A stretch of 30,848 nucleotides of DNA, from positions 1 to 30,848 of the forward strand of contig DJDD01000176.1 in assembly GCA_002430925.1 (NCBI GenBank), in the 5' to 3' direction. The DNA comes from Flavobacteriales bacterium UBA5933. GTDB taxonomy: Bacteria > Bacteroidota > Bacteroidia > Flavobacteriales > Weeksellaceae. The position numbers were made by a program, and so were the translations under genes. The notes under the pieces are model-generated. The model was not told the DNA's origin. It did not search any database and saw only the letters and a program-made list of their open reading frames with translations. Shown here one piece after another: positions 6,960-14,152 of this stretch (positions are counted from its first letter, which is position 1; each line of letters opens with the position of its first letter).

Positions 6960-8441
6960 ATGTCTAATTACAATAAAGATTCGCTATTTAGTTTAATTAA
7001 GTCTTTAAATCGTTCAGAAAAAAGACAATTTAAAGTTTACGTACATCGTTTACAAATTAATACTGATGCCAAATTTTTATTATTATTTGATGCTTTAGAT
7101 AAATTAGAAGAATATGATGAAACAATAATTCTAAAAAAGAAAATTACTACAAAGCAACAATTATCTAATTTAAAAGCTCATCTGTACAAGCAGATACTGG
7201 TTAGTTTAAGAATGAGTCCTTCTCAGCAAAATGATAGAATGCAGATTAGAGAACAATTTGACTTTGCTACAATTCTTTATCAAAAAGGATTATACAAACA
7301 AAGTTTAAAAATTCTTGATAAAGCAAAATTTCAAGCTTACGAATTAGAGGAAAAAGCTATTGCGTATGATATTTTAGAACTAGAGAAAATAATAGAATCT
7401 CAGTACATAACTCGAAGTATATCTGGTCGCGCAGATCAATTAATACAAGAATCAGAAGAATTAACATTACAAAATTTACAAACCAATCGATTATCTAACT
7501 TATCATTAAAATTATATAGCCTTTTATTAGAAAATGGGTATGCAAAAAATGAAGAAGAAATAAATAAAATAAAAAACTTTTTTTTAGAAGAAACAAAAGA
7601 GATCAATTTAAGTGATCTTAAATTCAAAGAGAAATTATGGTTTTATAAGGCTAATGTGTGGCTTGCTATGCTAATACAAGATTCTGATTATGCTTTTGAA
7701 TACTCAAAAAAATGGGTTGAATTATTTTATGAGAAAAAAGAAAGAATTCAACAACATCCTGTTTGGTTTTTAAAAGGTCATACTTATTTATTAAAAATAT
7801 TATACTTAAAGAAAAACTCGGAAGAATTTAAATTTTGGTATGAAAAATTAGAAAAATCATCTCTTGATTTCCCTACTACAGATAATGTAGAAGCATTATG
7901 GTTTGTAACAAAATTTAATAGTAAACTGAACTATTTTTTCATTAATCCAAAAGAGAATATAAGTCCATTTCTTATCAAGGATATTCTAAGAGAAATAAAA
8001 ATTCATCAACGTAAAATAGATAATCATCATATTTTAATTCTTTATCTAAAAATAGCCGCTTATCACTTTTTAAATAAAGATTGGGAAAACTCTTTTGAAT
8101 ATTGTCAGAAAATAATTCATAGTGATTTTTATATTCAAGAAGATTTACATTTTTATACCTATGTATTAATTATGATGAATTTATATGATTCTGGGAACGA
8201 TCTTGAACTTGATTCTTATTCTTATAAAACACATCAGTTTTGTAAAAAAATGAAGAATAATAATAGTATAACTAGAAAAATTAGTTTATTCTTTATTGAA
8301 TTAAATGATTTATATCCTCAGGAAAAAATAAAAGCTTTTCGAGATTTAGATAAATTTTTAATTGAAGCAGAATCTGATGAATTATTAAGAAGAAATACCA
8401 ACTACATTAATCTTCGCCGTTGGATAAAGGATAAAATTTAA
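6960..8441 (+). CDS. Conserved hypothetical all-helical (TPR-like) protein
   Basis: The function is not recognised. The 493-residue product has no signal peptide or membrane segment and is rich in K, E, L, I and N. It reads as helix pairs throughout, with TPR-like spacing in places, for example YQKGLYKQSLKILDKAKFQAYELEEKAIAYD (written in words: one helical hairpin near residues 109-139). The N-terminus (SLFSLIKSLNRSEKRQFKVY, 8-27) is basic and helical, and I recall similar starts in uncharacterised flavobacterial proteins. It is divergent from leuA and followed by the RDD gene after 60 nt. A soluble scaffold or protein-interaction role is only an inference from the fold. Confidence 0.6.
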   Translation: MSNYNKDSLFSLIKSLNRSEKRQFKVYVHRLQINTDAKFLLLFDALDKLEEYDETIILKKKITTKQQLSNLKAHLYKQILVSLRMSPSQQNDRMQIREQFDFATILYQKGLYKQSLKILDKAKFQAYELEEKAIAYDILELEKIIESQYITRSISGRADQLIQESEELTLQNLQTNRLSNLSLKLYSLLLENGYAKNEEEINKIKNFFLEETKEINLSDLKFKEKLWFYKANVWLAMLIQDSDYAFEYSKKWVELFYEKKERIQQHPVWFLKGHTYLLKILYLKKNSEEFKFWYEKLEKSSLDFPTTDNVEALWFVTKFNSKLNYFFINPKENISPFLIKDILREIKIHQRKIDNHHILILYLKIAAYHFLNKDWENSFEYCQKIIHSDFYIQEDLHFYTYVLIMMNLYDSGNDLELDSYSYKTHQFCKKMKNNNSITRKISLFFIELNDLYPQEKIKAFRDLDKFLIEAESDELLRRNTNYINLRRWIKDKI

Positions 8442-8501
8442 TTTCAGATATAATAATATACATATAATAATGTTACATCATATGTATTTAATTAATTCTA
8501 T

Positions 8502-8990
8502 ATGCATCAAGATTATACTGTTGGAGAAAACAAAGCTAATCAAGGAGTTCGATTTTTAAATTTTATTATTGATTCTATTTTTATAGTTATTAGTATAATT
8601 ATTATATTTTCTATAATATCTCTTTTTATTTATTTTATAAATCCTGAAAGTAATATTTTCAATGAAATTGAAAATATACATCCTTTATTAGATCGTATTT
8701 TGACATCAAGTGCTTACTTTCTTATTTATTTTGGAATTGAAGCTATTACAAAAGGTAGATCAATTGGAAAATATATTACTGGAACTAAAGTTGTAATGAT
8801 AGATGGTACAAATCCAACAATAAAAGACTATTTTTCAAGAAATATATCAAGAATAATACCTTTTGATGCTTTTTCTTTTTTAGGTGGAAATGGCTGGCAT
8901 GATAAAATATCAAAGACAACAGTTGTTAATAAAAAAGCTTTTGAAGAAAGTTTAAAAACAAATAGTACCATTGATGAAATTGGTCAGTAA
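8502..8990 (+). CDS. RDD family integral membrane protein
   Basis: The 162-residue product shows the RDD family signature. R17 and D24 lie at the start of the first membrane helix (about 20-47), a second helix spans about 63-82, and GRSIGKYITGTKV (85-97) and the motif near 113-134 (SRNISRIIPFD...GWHD) follow. Family proteins have two or more membrane spans and conserved Arg/Asp residues. Some are linked to ion or compatible-solute stress, but most have no known role. It follows the helical-repeat gene by 60 nt on the same strand and may be co-transcribed. No catalytic function can be assigned. Confidence 0.8.
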   Translation: MHQDYTVGENKANQGVRFLNFIIDSIFIVISIIIIFSIISLFIYFINPESNIFNEIENIHPLLDRILTSSAYFLIYFGIEAITKGRSIGKYITGTKVVMIDGTNPTIKDYFSRNISRIIPFDAFSFLGGNGWHDKISKTTVVNKKAFEESLKTNSTIDEIGQ

Positions 8991-9080
8991 TAAAATAATT
9001 ACATAAATTACTTTTTATTCATTAAAAAGTAGTTGTTAAAAATATTTAATGTAAAATATCATTGTTTTTTTTAAATATTA

Positions 9081-9113
9081 TTTCGTAAAAAAGACTATTT
9101 ATTGATACCTTTG
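9081..9113 (+). promoter_or_regulatory. Predicted mqo promoter
   Basis: TACCTTTG (9106-9113) matches the Bacteroidota -7 box TAnnTTTG exactly. A TTTCG (9081-9085) about 20 nt upstream is a plausible but imperfect -33 box. Transcription would begin near 9120, about 18 nt before the mqo ATG. Confidence 0.6.
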
Positions 9114-9137
9114 TAAGCAAAAATATATTTTTGAAAA

Positions 9138-10613
9138 ATGGAAAAGCAACCTCAAGAGGTCGTATTGGTTGGTGCTGGTATCATGAGTGCAACACTAAGT
9201 ATACTTCTTAAAAAAATTAATCCAAATATTAAAATTTCTGTTTTCGAAAAATTAGATAAGATTGGATTTGAAAGTTCTGATGCTTTCAATAATGCAGGAA
9301 CTGGACACTCTGCTTTTTGTGAACTAAACTATACTCCTATGGGTAAAGATGGCGTTGTTAATATTGACAAAGCTATTGGTATTGCTAAAAAGTTTGAGAC
9401 TTCTAAAGAATTCTGGTCTTACTTAGTCGAAAATAATTATGTTTCTTCTCCTGAAAAATTTTTACGTCCTACACCACATATGTCTTTTGTATGGGGAGAT
9501 GAAGATGTAAACTTTTTAAGAAAACGTTACGAAAAGTTATCTCAACATCCTTTATTTAAAGATATGGAATATTCTGAAGATATTTCTAAAATAAAAGAAT
9601 GGGCTCCACTTATCGTTGATGGTAGAAAAGGTGATGATAAAGTTGCGGCAACGCATATGAATATTGGAACTGATGTTAATTTTGGAGAATTAACAAGACA
9701 AATTTTTAAAGGATTACAAGATAAAAAAGAAATCACATTAGAAACTGAACACGAAGTTAAAGATTTAACTCGTTTAAGTAATGGTAAGTGGGCTATAAAA
9801 GTTAAAGATTTAAAATCTGGAACTAATAAAGCTGTTAATGCAGATTTCGTTTTCATTGGTGCTGGTGGTGGAGCAATTTTATTACTTCAAAAAACTGGTA
9901 TTCCTGAATCTAAAAAGTTTGGTGGTTTCCCTGTAGGAGGACAATGGTTAATTTGCCAGAATGAAGAAGTTATCAAAAAGCATCATGCTAAAGTGTATGG
10001 GAAAGCTAAAATTGGAGCACCTCCAATGTCTGTTCCTCACTTAGATACACGTGTAATTGATGGTAAACAATCTTTATTATTTGGTCCTTTTGCTACATTT
10101 TCAACTAAATTTTTAAAACATGGATCAAATGCTGATTTATTTAAATCAGTAAACTTTGGTAATGTTGGTTTTTTAATGAATTGTGGTTTAAATAATATTG
10201 ATTTGACTAAATATTTAATTAGTCAAGTTTTATTATCTAAAGAGAAGAAAGTTGAATCTTTACAAGAATATTTTCCAGAAGCTAAACTAGATGATTGGTT
10301 CGAGCAAAGTGCTGGACAACGTGTACAGGTTATTGAAGAAGAAAACGGTAAAGGAACTCTAAAATTTGGTACAGAAATCGTAACATCTCAAGATGGTTCT
10401 ATGTCTGCTTTATTAGGAGCATCTCCTGGAGCATCTACTTCTGTAAGTGCAATGTTGGATTTACTTAAACAATGTTTCCCTAATTTAATGAAAAATAATT
10501 GGGATCCATTAATTAAAGAAATGATTCCATCTCATGGAGAAGATTTAGGAAATGCTGAATTAGCTGAAGCTTCTAGAGCAAGAACTACTGAAGTCCTTAA
10601 GATTTTTAAATAA
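9138..10613 (+). CDS. mqo: Malate:quinone oxidoreductase
   Basis: Mqo is a peripheral membrane FAD enzyme that oxidises malate to oxaloacetate and passes electrons to the quinone pool. It supplements or replaces NAD malate dehydrogenase in the TCA cycle. The 491-residue product has the FAD dinucleotide motif VGAGIMSA (11-18), then the family signature FNNAGTGHSAFCELNYTP (about 50-67). A second conserved block is VGGQWLIC, and SPGASTSVSAMLDLL lies near the C-terminus. The length fits the roughly 490-500 residue class, a little shorter than E. coli Mqo (548). It is a single-gene unit, with a predicted promoter just upstream and a strong terminator just after its stop. Confidence 0.95.
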   Translation: MEKQPQEVVLVGAGIMSATLSILLKKINPNIKISVFEKLDKIGFESSDAFNNAGTGHSAFCELNYTPMGKDGVVNIDKAIGIAKKFETSKEFWSYLVENNYVSSPEKFLRPTPHMSFVWGDEDVNFLRKRYEKLSQHPLFKDMEYSEDISKIKEWAPLIVDGRKGDDKVAATHMNIGTDVNFGELTRQIFKGLQDKKEITLETEHEVKDLTRLSNGKWAIKVKDLKSGTNKAVNADFVFIGAGGGAILLLQKTGIPESKKFGGFPVGGQWLICQNEEVIKKHHAKVYGKAKIGAPPMSVPHLDTRVIDGKQSLLFGPFATFSTKFLKHGSNADLFKSVNFGNVGFLMNCGLNNIDLTKYLISQVLLSKEKKVESLQEYFPEAKLDDWFEQSAGQRVQVIEEENGKGTLKFGTEIVTSQDGSMSALLGASPGASTSVSAMLDLLKQCFPNLMKNNWDPLIKEMIPSHGEDLGNAELAEASRARTTEVLKIFK

Positions 10614-10621
10614 AATAAATC

Positions 10622-10656
10622 AAAAAATCGTCTTAATTATAAGACGATTTTTTTTT
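10622..10656 (+). terminator. Intrinsic terminator of mqo
   Basis: AAAAATCGTCTT (10623-10634) pairs with AAGACGATTTTT (10641-10652) around a 6-nt loop, and T bases continue to 10656. It begins 9 nt after the mqo stop. Confidence 0.85.
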
Positions 10657-10688
10657 GAAGATATTTTAACTTTTTGAAATTAAGTTTT

Positions 10689-10795
10689 GCAATAGTGATT
10701 GGCGCGGCATCCTTTTATAAACAATTCTTTTAAAATAAATAAGTATAATTGTTTATAAAAGATACAGCATAAAGCACGGTGCGAAGCAATTGCCC
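10689..10795. repeat. Structured intergenic repeat, copy B
   Basis: A perfect 15-bp stem (CTTTTATAAACAATT at 10712-10726 with its complement at 10747-10761) encloses a 20-nt loop. The outer arms GCAAT (10689-10693) and ATTGC (10789-10793) can close the element. It shares AGTGATTG (10694-10701), ATCCTTT, AAAGAT and ATAAAGCACGG (10769-10779) with copy A at 2313-2418, whereas the paired stems differ. Like copy A it lies between convergent genes (mqo and the RlpA-like gene), outside their terminators. Confidence 0.6.
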
Positions 10796-10811
10796 TAAAA
10801 AATATTTTAAA

Positions 10812-10850
10812 TAAAAAAAGGCTGAGAAGATATAATATCTTCTCAGCCTT
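10812..10850 (-). terminator. Intrinsic terminator of the RlpA-like gene
   Basis: A perfect 15-bp stem (AAGGCTGAGAAGATA at 10818-10832 and its complement at 10836-10850) has a 3-nt loop. The A-run at 10813-10819 becomes the U-tract on the - strand. It starts 24 nt past the stop codon at 10875. Confidence 0.85.
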
Positions 10851-10874
10851 TTATGTTTTTAATTTCTAGACTTT

Positions 10875-11390
10875 TTAATCCTCGCTTTTTAATACTTCGT
10901 ACTGAACTTGCATCACTCCTGTATTGGTGTGACCGATTTCATCGAAAGCAGCTTGACTTAAATCTAAAACTCTAGACTTTACATATGGTCCTCTATCATT
11001 GATTTCTACAACAACAGATTTTCCATTTCTAATATTTGTAACTTTTACTTTAGTCCCAAATGGTAAAGACTTGTGGGCAGCAGTTAATTCATGTTTATCA
11101 TACATTTCACCACTTGCTGTCTGACGTCCATGGAATTTACCTCCATACCAAGAAACAACTCCAGTAGATATTTTACGAACACTGTTCTCAATAAGATTAT
11201 CTACATCCTTTTCACTTGATAATGTATCATTCTTGATTGTATCATTATCAACTACACTTCTCATTCTTTTCTCTGAAGCTGGTACGATAGTTGTACTATC
11301 TTTCTCAGATTCTTTAAAAATTTTACCATCAGCATTCGCTATTGGAAAAATCATTAACACCGCTATAAAAGCCGTAATGCTTTTCGTCAT
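10875..11390 (-). CDS. RlpA-like double-psi beta-barrel protein (septal ring lytic transglycosylase family)
   Basis: RlpA-type proteins cleave or bind denuded peptidoglycan glycans in the cell envelope. The 171-residue product has an N-terminal hydrophobic signal (about 4-20) and a Ser/Thr/Asp-rich linker to about residue 72. A C-terminal DPBB domain then carries the family blocks GVVSWYGGKFHGRQTASGE, LTAAHKSLPFGTKVKVTN and INDRGPY. There is no lipobox cysteine and no SPOR domain, unlike E. coli RlpA (about 360 residues). Envelope anchoring and septal targeting therefore cannot be assumed. It is a single gene beside the end of the dcw cluster, with a TAAATTTG box upstream and its own terminator. 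Confidence 0.82.
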   Translation of the reverse strand: MTKSITAFIAVLMIFPIANADGKIFKESEKDSTTIVPASEKRMRSVVDNDTIKNDTLSSEKDVDNLIENSVRKISTGVVSWYGGKFHGRQTASGEMYDKHELTAAHKSLPFGTKVKVTNIRNGKSVVVEINDRGPYVKSRVLDLSQAAFDEIGHTNTGVMQVQYEVLKSED

Positions 11391-11415
11391 CCTTTAGATA
11401 TTTCTGATTACTTTG

Positions 11416-11423
11416 CAAATTTA
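11416..11423 (-). promoter_or_regulatory. Possible -7 box of the RlpA-like gene
   Basis: The - strand reads TAAATTTG, an exact TAnnTTTG match, about 25 nt upstream of the start codon. No convincing TTTG -33 box is seen at the expected distance. Confidence 0.4.
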
Positions 11424-11558
11424 AGTCTATTAACTACTTGTTATTTAAAATTATTCTAAGTAATAAGTTTTAGTGAATTTATACAGCTCGTAATGTAGAA
11501 TTTAAGTAGCTTAGAGAGATATGTTAAAAAAAGGTTAAAAAAAGTGACCTTTATTAAT

Positions 11559-11594
11559 TTATTTAACTTTTAAACATGTTTAAAAGTTAAATAA
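11559..11594. repeat. 36-bp perfect palindrome
   Basis: The left half TTATTTAACTTTTAAACA (11559-11576) is the exact reverse complement of 11577-11594, with no spacer. It lies about 100 bp beyond the end of yqeY and 170 bp upstream of the RlpA-like gene. As DNA it could be a dimeric-protein site or cruciform, and as RNA a long AU hairpin. It does not look like a standard terminator, since the stem is AU-rich and no U-run follows. Confidence 0.65.
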
Positions 11595-11630
11595 CTGAAT
11601 TACAGTATTTTAAATATTATGTGTAAAGCT

Positions 11631-11667
11631 AAAAAAAGATAAAATAATAAATATTTTACCTTTTTTT
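11631..11667 (-). terminator. Terminator of yqeY and the end of the dcw region
   Basis: The arms 11652-11667 and 11631-11646 pair fully only in the - strand transcript, where one position is a G-U wobble. On + the same position is an A-C mismatch. This fixes the orientation. The - transcript ends in seven U. It lies 28 nt after the yqeY stop. Confidence 0.65.
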
Positions 11668-11694
11668 AATATTTAAGCTATAAAATAGTCTTTT

Positions 11695-12147
11695 TTAGAT
11701 GGCTGATAAAATCTCTTTTACCTTTGTTGAAATTGCTTTACCTTCTGCTTTACCAGCAAGTTTTGTAGAAGCTGCTCCCATAACTTTTCCCATATCTTTA
11801 GCTGAAGTTGCTCCTACTTCTGCAATAATTTCATTTAATGCTACAGTTAATTCCTCTTCTGATAATTGAGCAGGTAAAAATTGTTGGATAACCTCTGCTT
11901 GTGCCAATTCCTTTTCTGCTAATTCTGGACGATTATTAGCTTCAAATTGCTCAGCAGCTTCTTTACGTTGTTTTACTAATTTTTGTAATAACGCAATCTC
12001 TTGTTCTTGAGACAGTTCTCCATTAGAACCAGATGTTTTTGCTAATAATAACTCTGATTTTACAGCTCTAAGAGCTTCTAAAGCGATTGAATTTTTTGCT
12101 TTCATAGCTTCTTTCAATTGCCCCATTATTTGAGATTCTAAATTCAT
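11695..12147 (-). CDS. yqeY: GatB/YqeY domain-containing protein
   Basis: The 150-residue product is a normal-sized YqeY protein. The N-terminal helical part (LKEAMKAKNSIALEALRAVKSELLLAK, residues 11-37) leads to the domain's IQQFLPAQLSEEEL block (87-100). The C-terminal helical tail has MGKVMGAASTKLAGKAEGK. The YqeY fold resembles the tRNA-binding tail of the GatB amidotransferase subunit, but the cellular role of free YqeY is unsettled. It follows ftsZ on the same strand after 103 bp. A terminator and a TTTG-N20-TAAATTTG promoter lie between them, so it can be expressed apart from ftsZ. Confidence 0.9.
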   Translation of the reverse strand: MNLESQIMGQLKEAMKAKNSIALEALRAVKSELLLAKTSGSNGELSQEQEIALLQKLVKQRKEAAEQFEANNRPELAEKELAQAEVIQQFLPAQLSEEELTVALNEIIAEVGATSAKDMGKVMGAASTKLAGKAEGKAISTKVKEILSAI

Positions 12148-12166
12148 TGTATTTTAGTTTATCATA

Positions 12167-12198
12167 CAAATTTATAATAAAAAAAGGCTCATTGCAAA
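12167..12198 (-). promoter_or_regulatory. Predicted yqeY promoter
   Basis: On the - strand TTTG (12198-12195) and TAAATTTG (12174-12167) are separated by 20 nt, an excellent fit to the Bacteroidota consensus. The start would be near 12160, 13 nt before the ATG at 12147. The -33 TTTG covers the loop and last stem base of the ftsZ terminator. Confidence 0.65.
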
Positions 12199-12213
12199 GC
12201 AATGAACCTTTAA
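12179..12213 (-). terminator. Intrinsic terminator of ftsZ
   Basis: In the - strand RNA, 12211-12199 pairs with 12195-12183 over 13 bp with a 3-nt loop and one U-G wobble, followed by a U-run. On the + strand the wobble position is a C-A mismatch, so the signal is directed at ftsZ. It begins about 40 nt past the ftsZ stop. Confidence 0.8.
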
Positions 12214-12250
12214 TATAATAAGAATATTTAAATTAAGAATGAACCTTATA

Positions 12251-14104
12251 TTAATCTACATTATCATGTAAAAAATTATTAGGACGAATCTGTGTTTCAT
12301 TATTTCTGTTAGTCCCTACAGAAAAATCTGAAGATTGATTATCATTTCTATCTGATAAATTTAATCCTTGACGCTTGTAAGCTGGAATAGATTCGTATTC
12401 ATCAACTTGAGAATTAGTCATTATGTTATTAAATTTAAAATTAAATTGTTTTAAACGACTTCTTCTTTCTTCAATCACATTATTTAATTCTTCGTCATTA
12501 GATTGTTCTATAGGCTTACTAAAAGGATCTAATGTAATTTGTGTTGCTTGCTCCTGTTCTTGATAAGCAAAGTTATTGGCGTTATCATTTACAATATTGT
12601 TACTTGATTCATAACTATTATAAGTTTCTGATGAATTGAAACTTTCATAATTATTTTGTGGATAACTATTACTAGATTCTGAAGTTACCGAATTAGAATA
12701 TGAATTAAAACCTGAGTTTTGATTTGTATTATTAATTGTTGGATCTTGTTGAGAACGATTAAAATCAGTTTTCAATCGAGGCTCAAAAGCATCATAAGAA
12801 TTATTTTCTTTAACTGGTTCTTCTTCTACATCATCTAAAACATATCGTTTTGGAGAATTATAATCATTTTCCTGTTGAGATTGGTTAAATGATTGTTGTT
12901 GAAAACTTTGATTAATATCTGCTTGACGATAATTATTTTTTGGTTCTTCTGGCTTTGGAGCTTGAACTGAATTATTTTCAGTTGCAGGCCTACCAAAGTT
13001 TAATGTCATAGGTTTAACTCTATTTACAAAAGGTTGATCTACAGATAATGTTTTATTTATTGGTTGATCTTCCTCTAAAGTATGAACAATTTTTTGTTCT
13101 TCTTTACCTGTATATGCTTGATCTTCTGTAGGGAAACCTGTTGCAACAACAGTTACAGAAATAGAGTCACCCAATTCTAGATCTTCACCAATCCCCATGA
13201 TAATATTAGCACTATTACCAGCTTCTTGTTGAATATAATCATTGATTATACCTATTTCATCCATTGTAATTTCATTATTACCAGATAAAATTAATAACAA
13301 TACATTTTTAGCTCCTGTAATTTTGTTATTATTTAATAATGGAGAGTCTAGTGCAGAAGAAATAGCATCTTTCGCTTTATTTTCTCCACTACCTTTTGCT
13401 GATCCCATAATAGCAGTACCAGAATTTTTAAGAACTGTACGAGCATCTCGTAAATCTATATTCATGGCATAATGTTGTGTAATAACTTCTGCAATACCTT
13501 TTGCAGCAGTAGTTAAAACCTCATCTGCTTTTGAGAATCCATTTTTAAAACCTAAATTACCATATAATTCACGTAATTTATCATTATTGATAACAATTAA
13601 TGAATCTACGTTTTTACGTAATTTTTCTATACCTTTTTCGGCTTGTTCCAACCTCATTCTTCCTTCGAAAAAGAATGGCGCTGTAACAATACCTACTGTT
13701 AAAATATCCATTTCTTTTGCAATACCTGCGATAACTGGGGCTGCACCTGTACCAGTACCACCTCCCATTCCTGCAGTTATAAAAACCATTTTAGTACCTT
13801 CGTCTAAAACTGCTTTTACATCTTCAGCACTTTCAATTGCAGATTGTTCACCAACTTCAGGATTTGCACCAGCACCTAATCCTTCTGTAATCGCTTGTCC
13901 TAATTGTATTCTAGTAGAAACAGGACTGTTAGACAATGCTTGAGAGTCCGTATTACAAATTACAAATTCTACACCTGCAATTCCTTGTTCGAACATATAG
14001 TTTACAGCATTACTACCACCACCCCCAACACCAATCACTTTGATTGCTTGAGATCTACTTTTTGGTAAGTTGAATACAATATCTCCTGTTAACGTATCAC
14101 TCAT
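12251..14104 (-). CDS. ftsZ: Cell division protein FtsZ with a long disordered tail
   Basis: FtsZ is the tubulin-like GTPase that assembles the cytokinetic ring. The globular part shows VGGGGSNAVN (26-35), the signature loop GGGTGTG (114-120) and the T7-loop acids in NIDLRD (215-220). Residues about 330-570 form a low-complexity linker rich in N, Q, S and E, making the protein 617 residues against about 383 in E. coli. After it, IPAYKRQGLNLSD (573-585) resembles a C-terminal interaction peptide, and a further 32 residues end in NNFLHDNVD. Long tails are usual in Flavobacteriia. The start is 48 nt after ftsA, and a terminator follows the gene. The call is certain. Confidence 0.98.
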   Translation of the reverse strand: MSDTLTGDIVFNLPKSRSQAIKVIGVGGGGSNAVNYMFEQGIAGVEFVICNTDSQALSNSPVSTRIQLGQAITEGLGAGANPEVGEQSAIESAEDVKAVLDEGTKMVFITAGMGGGTGTGAAPVIAGIAKEMDILTVGIVTAPFFFEGRMRLEQAEKGIEKLRKNVDSLIVINNDKLRELYGNLGFKNGFSKADEVLTTAAKGIAEVITQHYAMNIDLRDARTVLKNSGTAIMGSAKGSGENKAKDAISSALDSPLLNNNKITGAKNVLLLILSGNNEITMDEIGIINDYIQQEAGNSANIIMGIGEDLELGDSISVTVVATGFPTEDQAYTGKEEQKIVHTLEEDQPINKTLSVDQPFVNRVKPMTLNFGRPATENNSVQAPKPEEPKNNYRQADINQSFQQQSFNQSQQENDYNSPKRYVLDDVEEEPVKENNSYDAFEPRLKTDFNRSQQDPTINNTNQNSGFNSYSNSVTSESSNSYPQNNYESFNSSETYNSYESSNNIVNDNANNFAYQEQEQATQITLDPFSKPIEQSNDEELNNVIEERRSRLKQFNFKFNNIMTNSQVDEYESIPAYKRQGLNLSDRNDNQSSDFSVGTNRNNETQIRPNNFLHDNVD

Positions 14105-14152
14105 ATCCTTGTTTTTAAATTGGTTCTTAATTTATTCTTATCTTATTATTTC

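Larger units (their letters stand above)
11391..11694. other. 304-bp AT-rich intergenic gap between yqeY and the RlpA-like gene
   Basis: No gene is visible. The gap holds the TAAATTTG box of the RlpA-like gene (11416-11423), a 36-bp perfect palindrome (11559-11594) and the yqeY terminator (11631-11667). A minor AAAGGT/ACCTTT hairpin lies near 11531-11552. The remainder is A/T-rich sequence without recognisable structure. Confidence 0.6.

Noticed and set aside
8442..8501. Palindromic ATGT..ACAT sequence before the RDD gene
   Set aside because: Very short and in almost pure A/T sequence, so expected by chance.
13587..13943. 118-codon open frame on + opposite ftsZ
   Set aside because: It lies wholly within ftsZ, reads proline- and isoleucine-rich translation of the conserved GTPase region, and is a shadow of it. 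The same applies to the other short frames opposite leuC, murD, mqo and ftsW.
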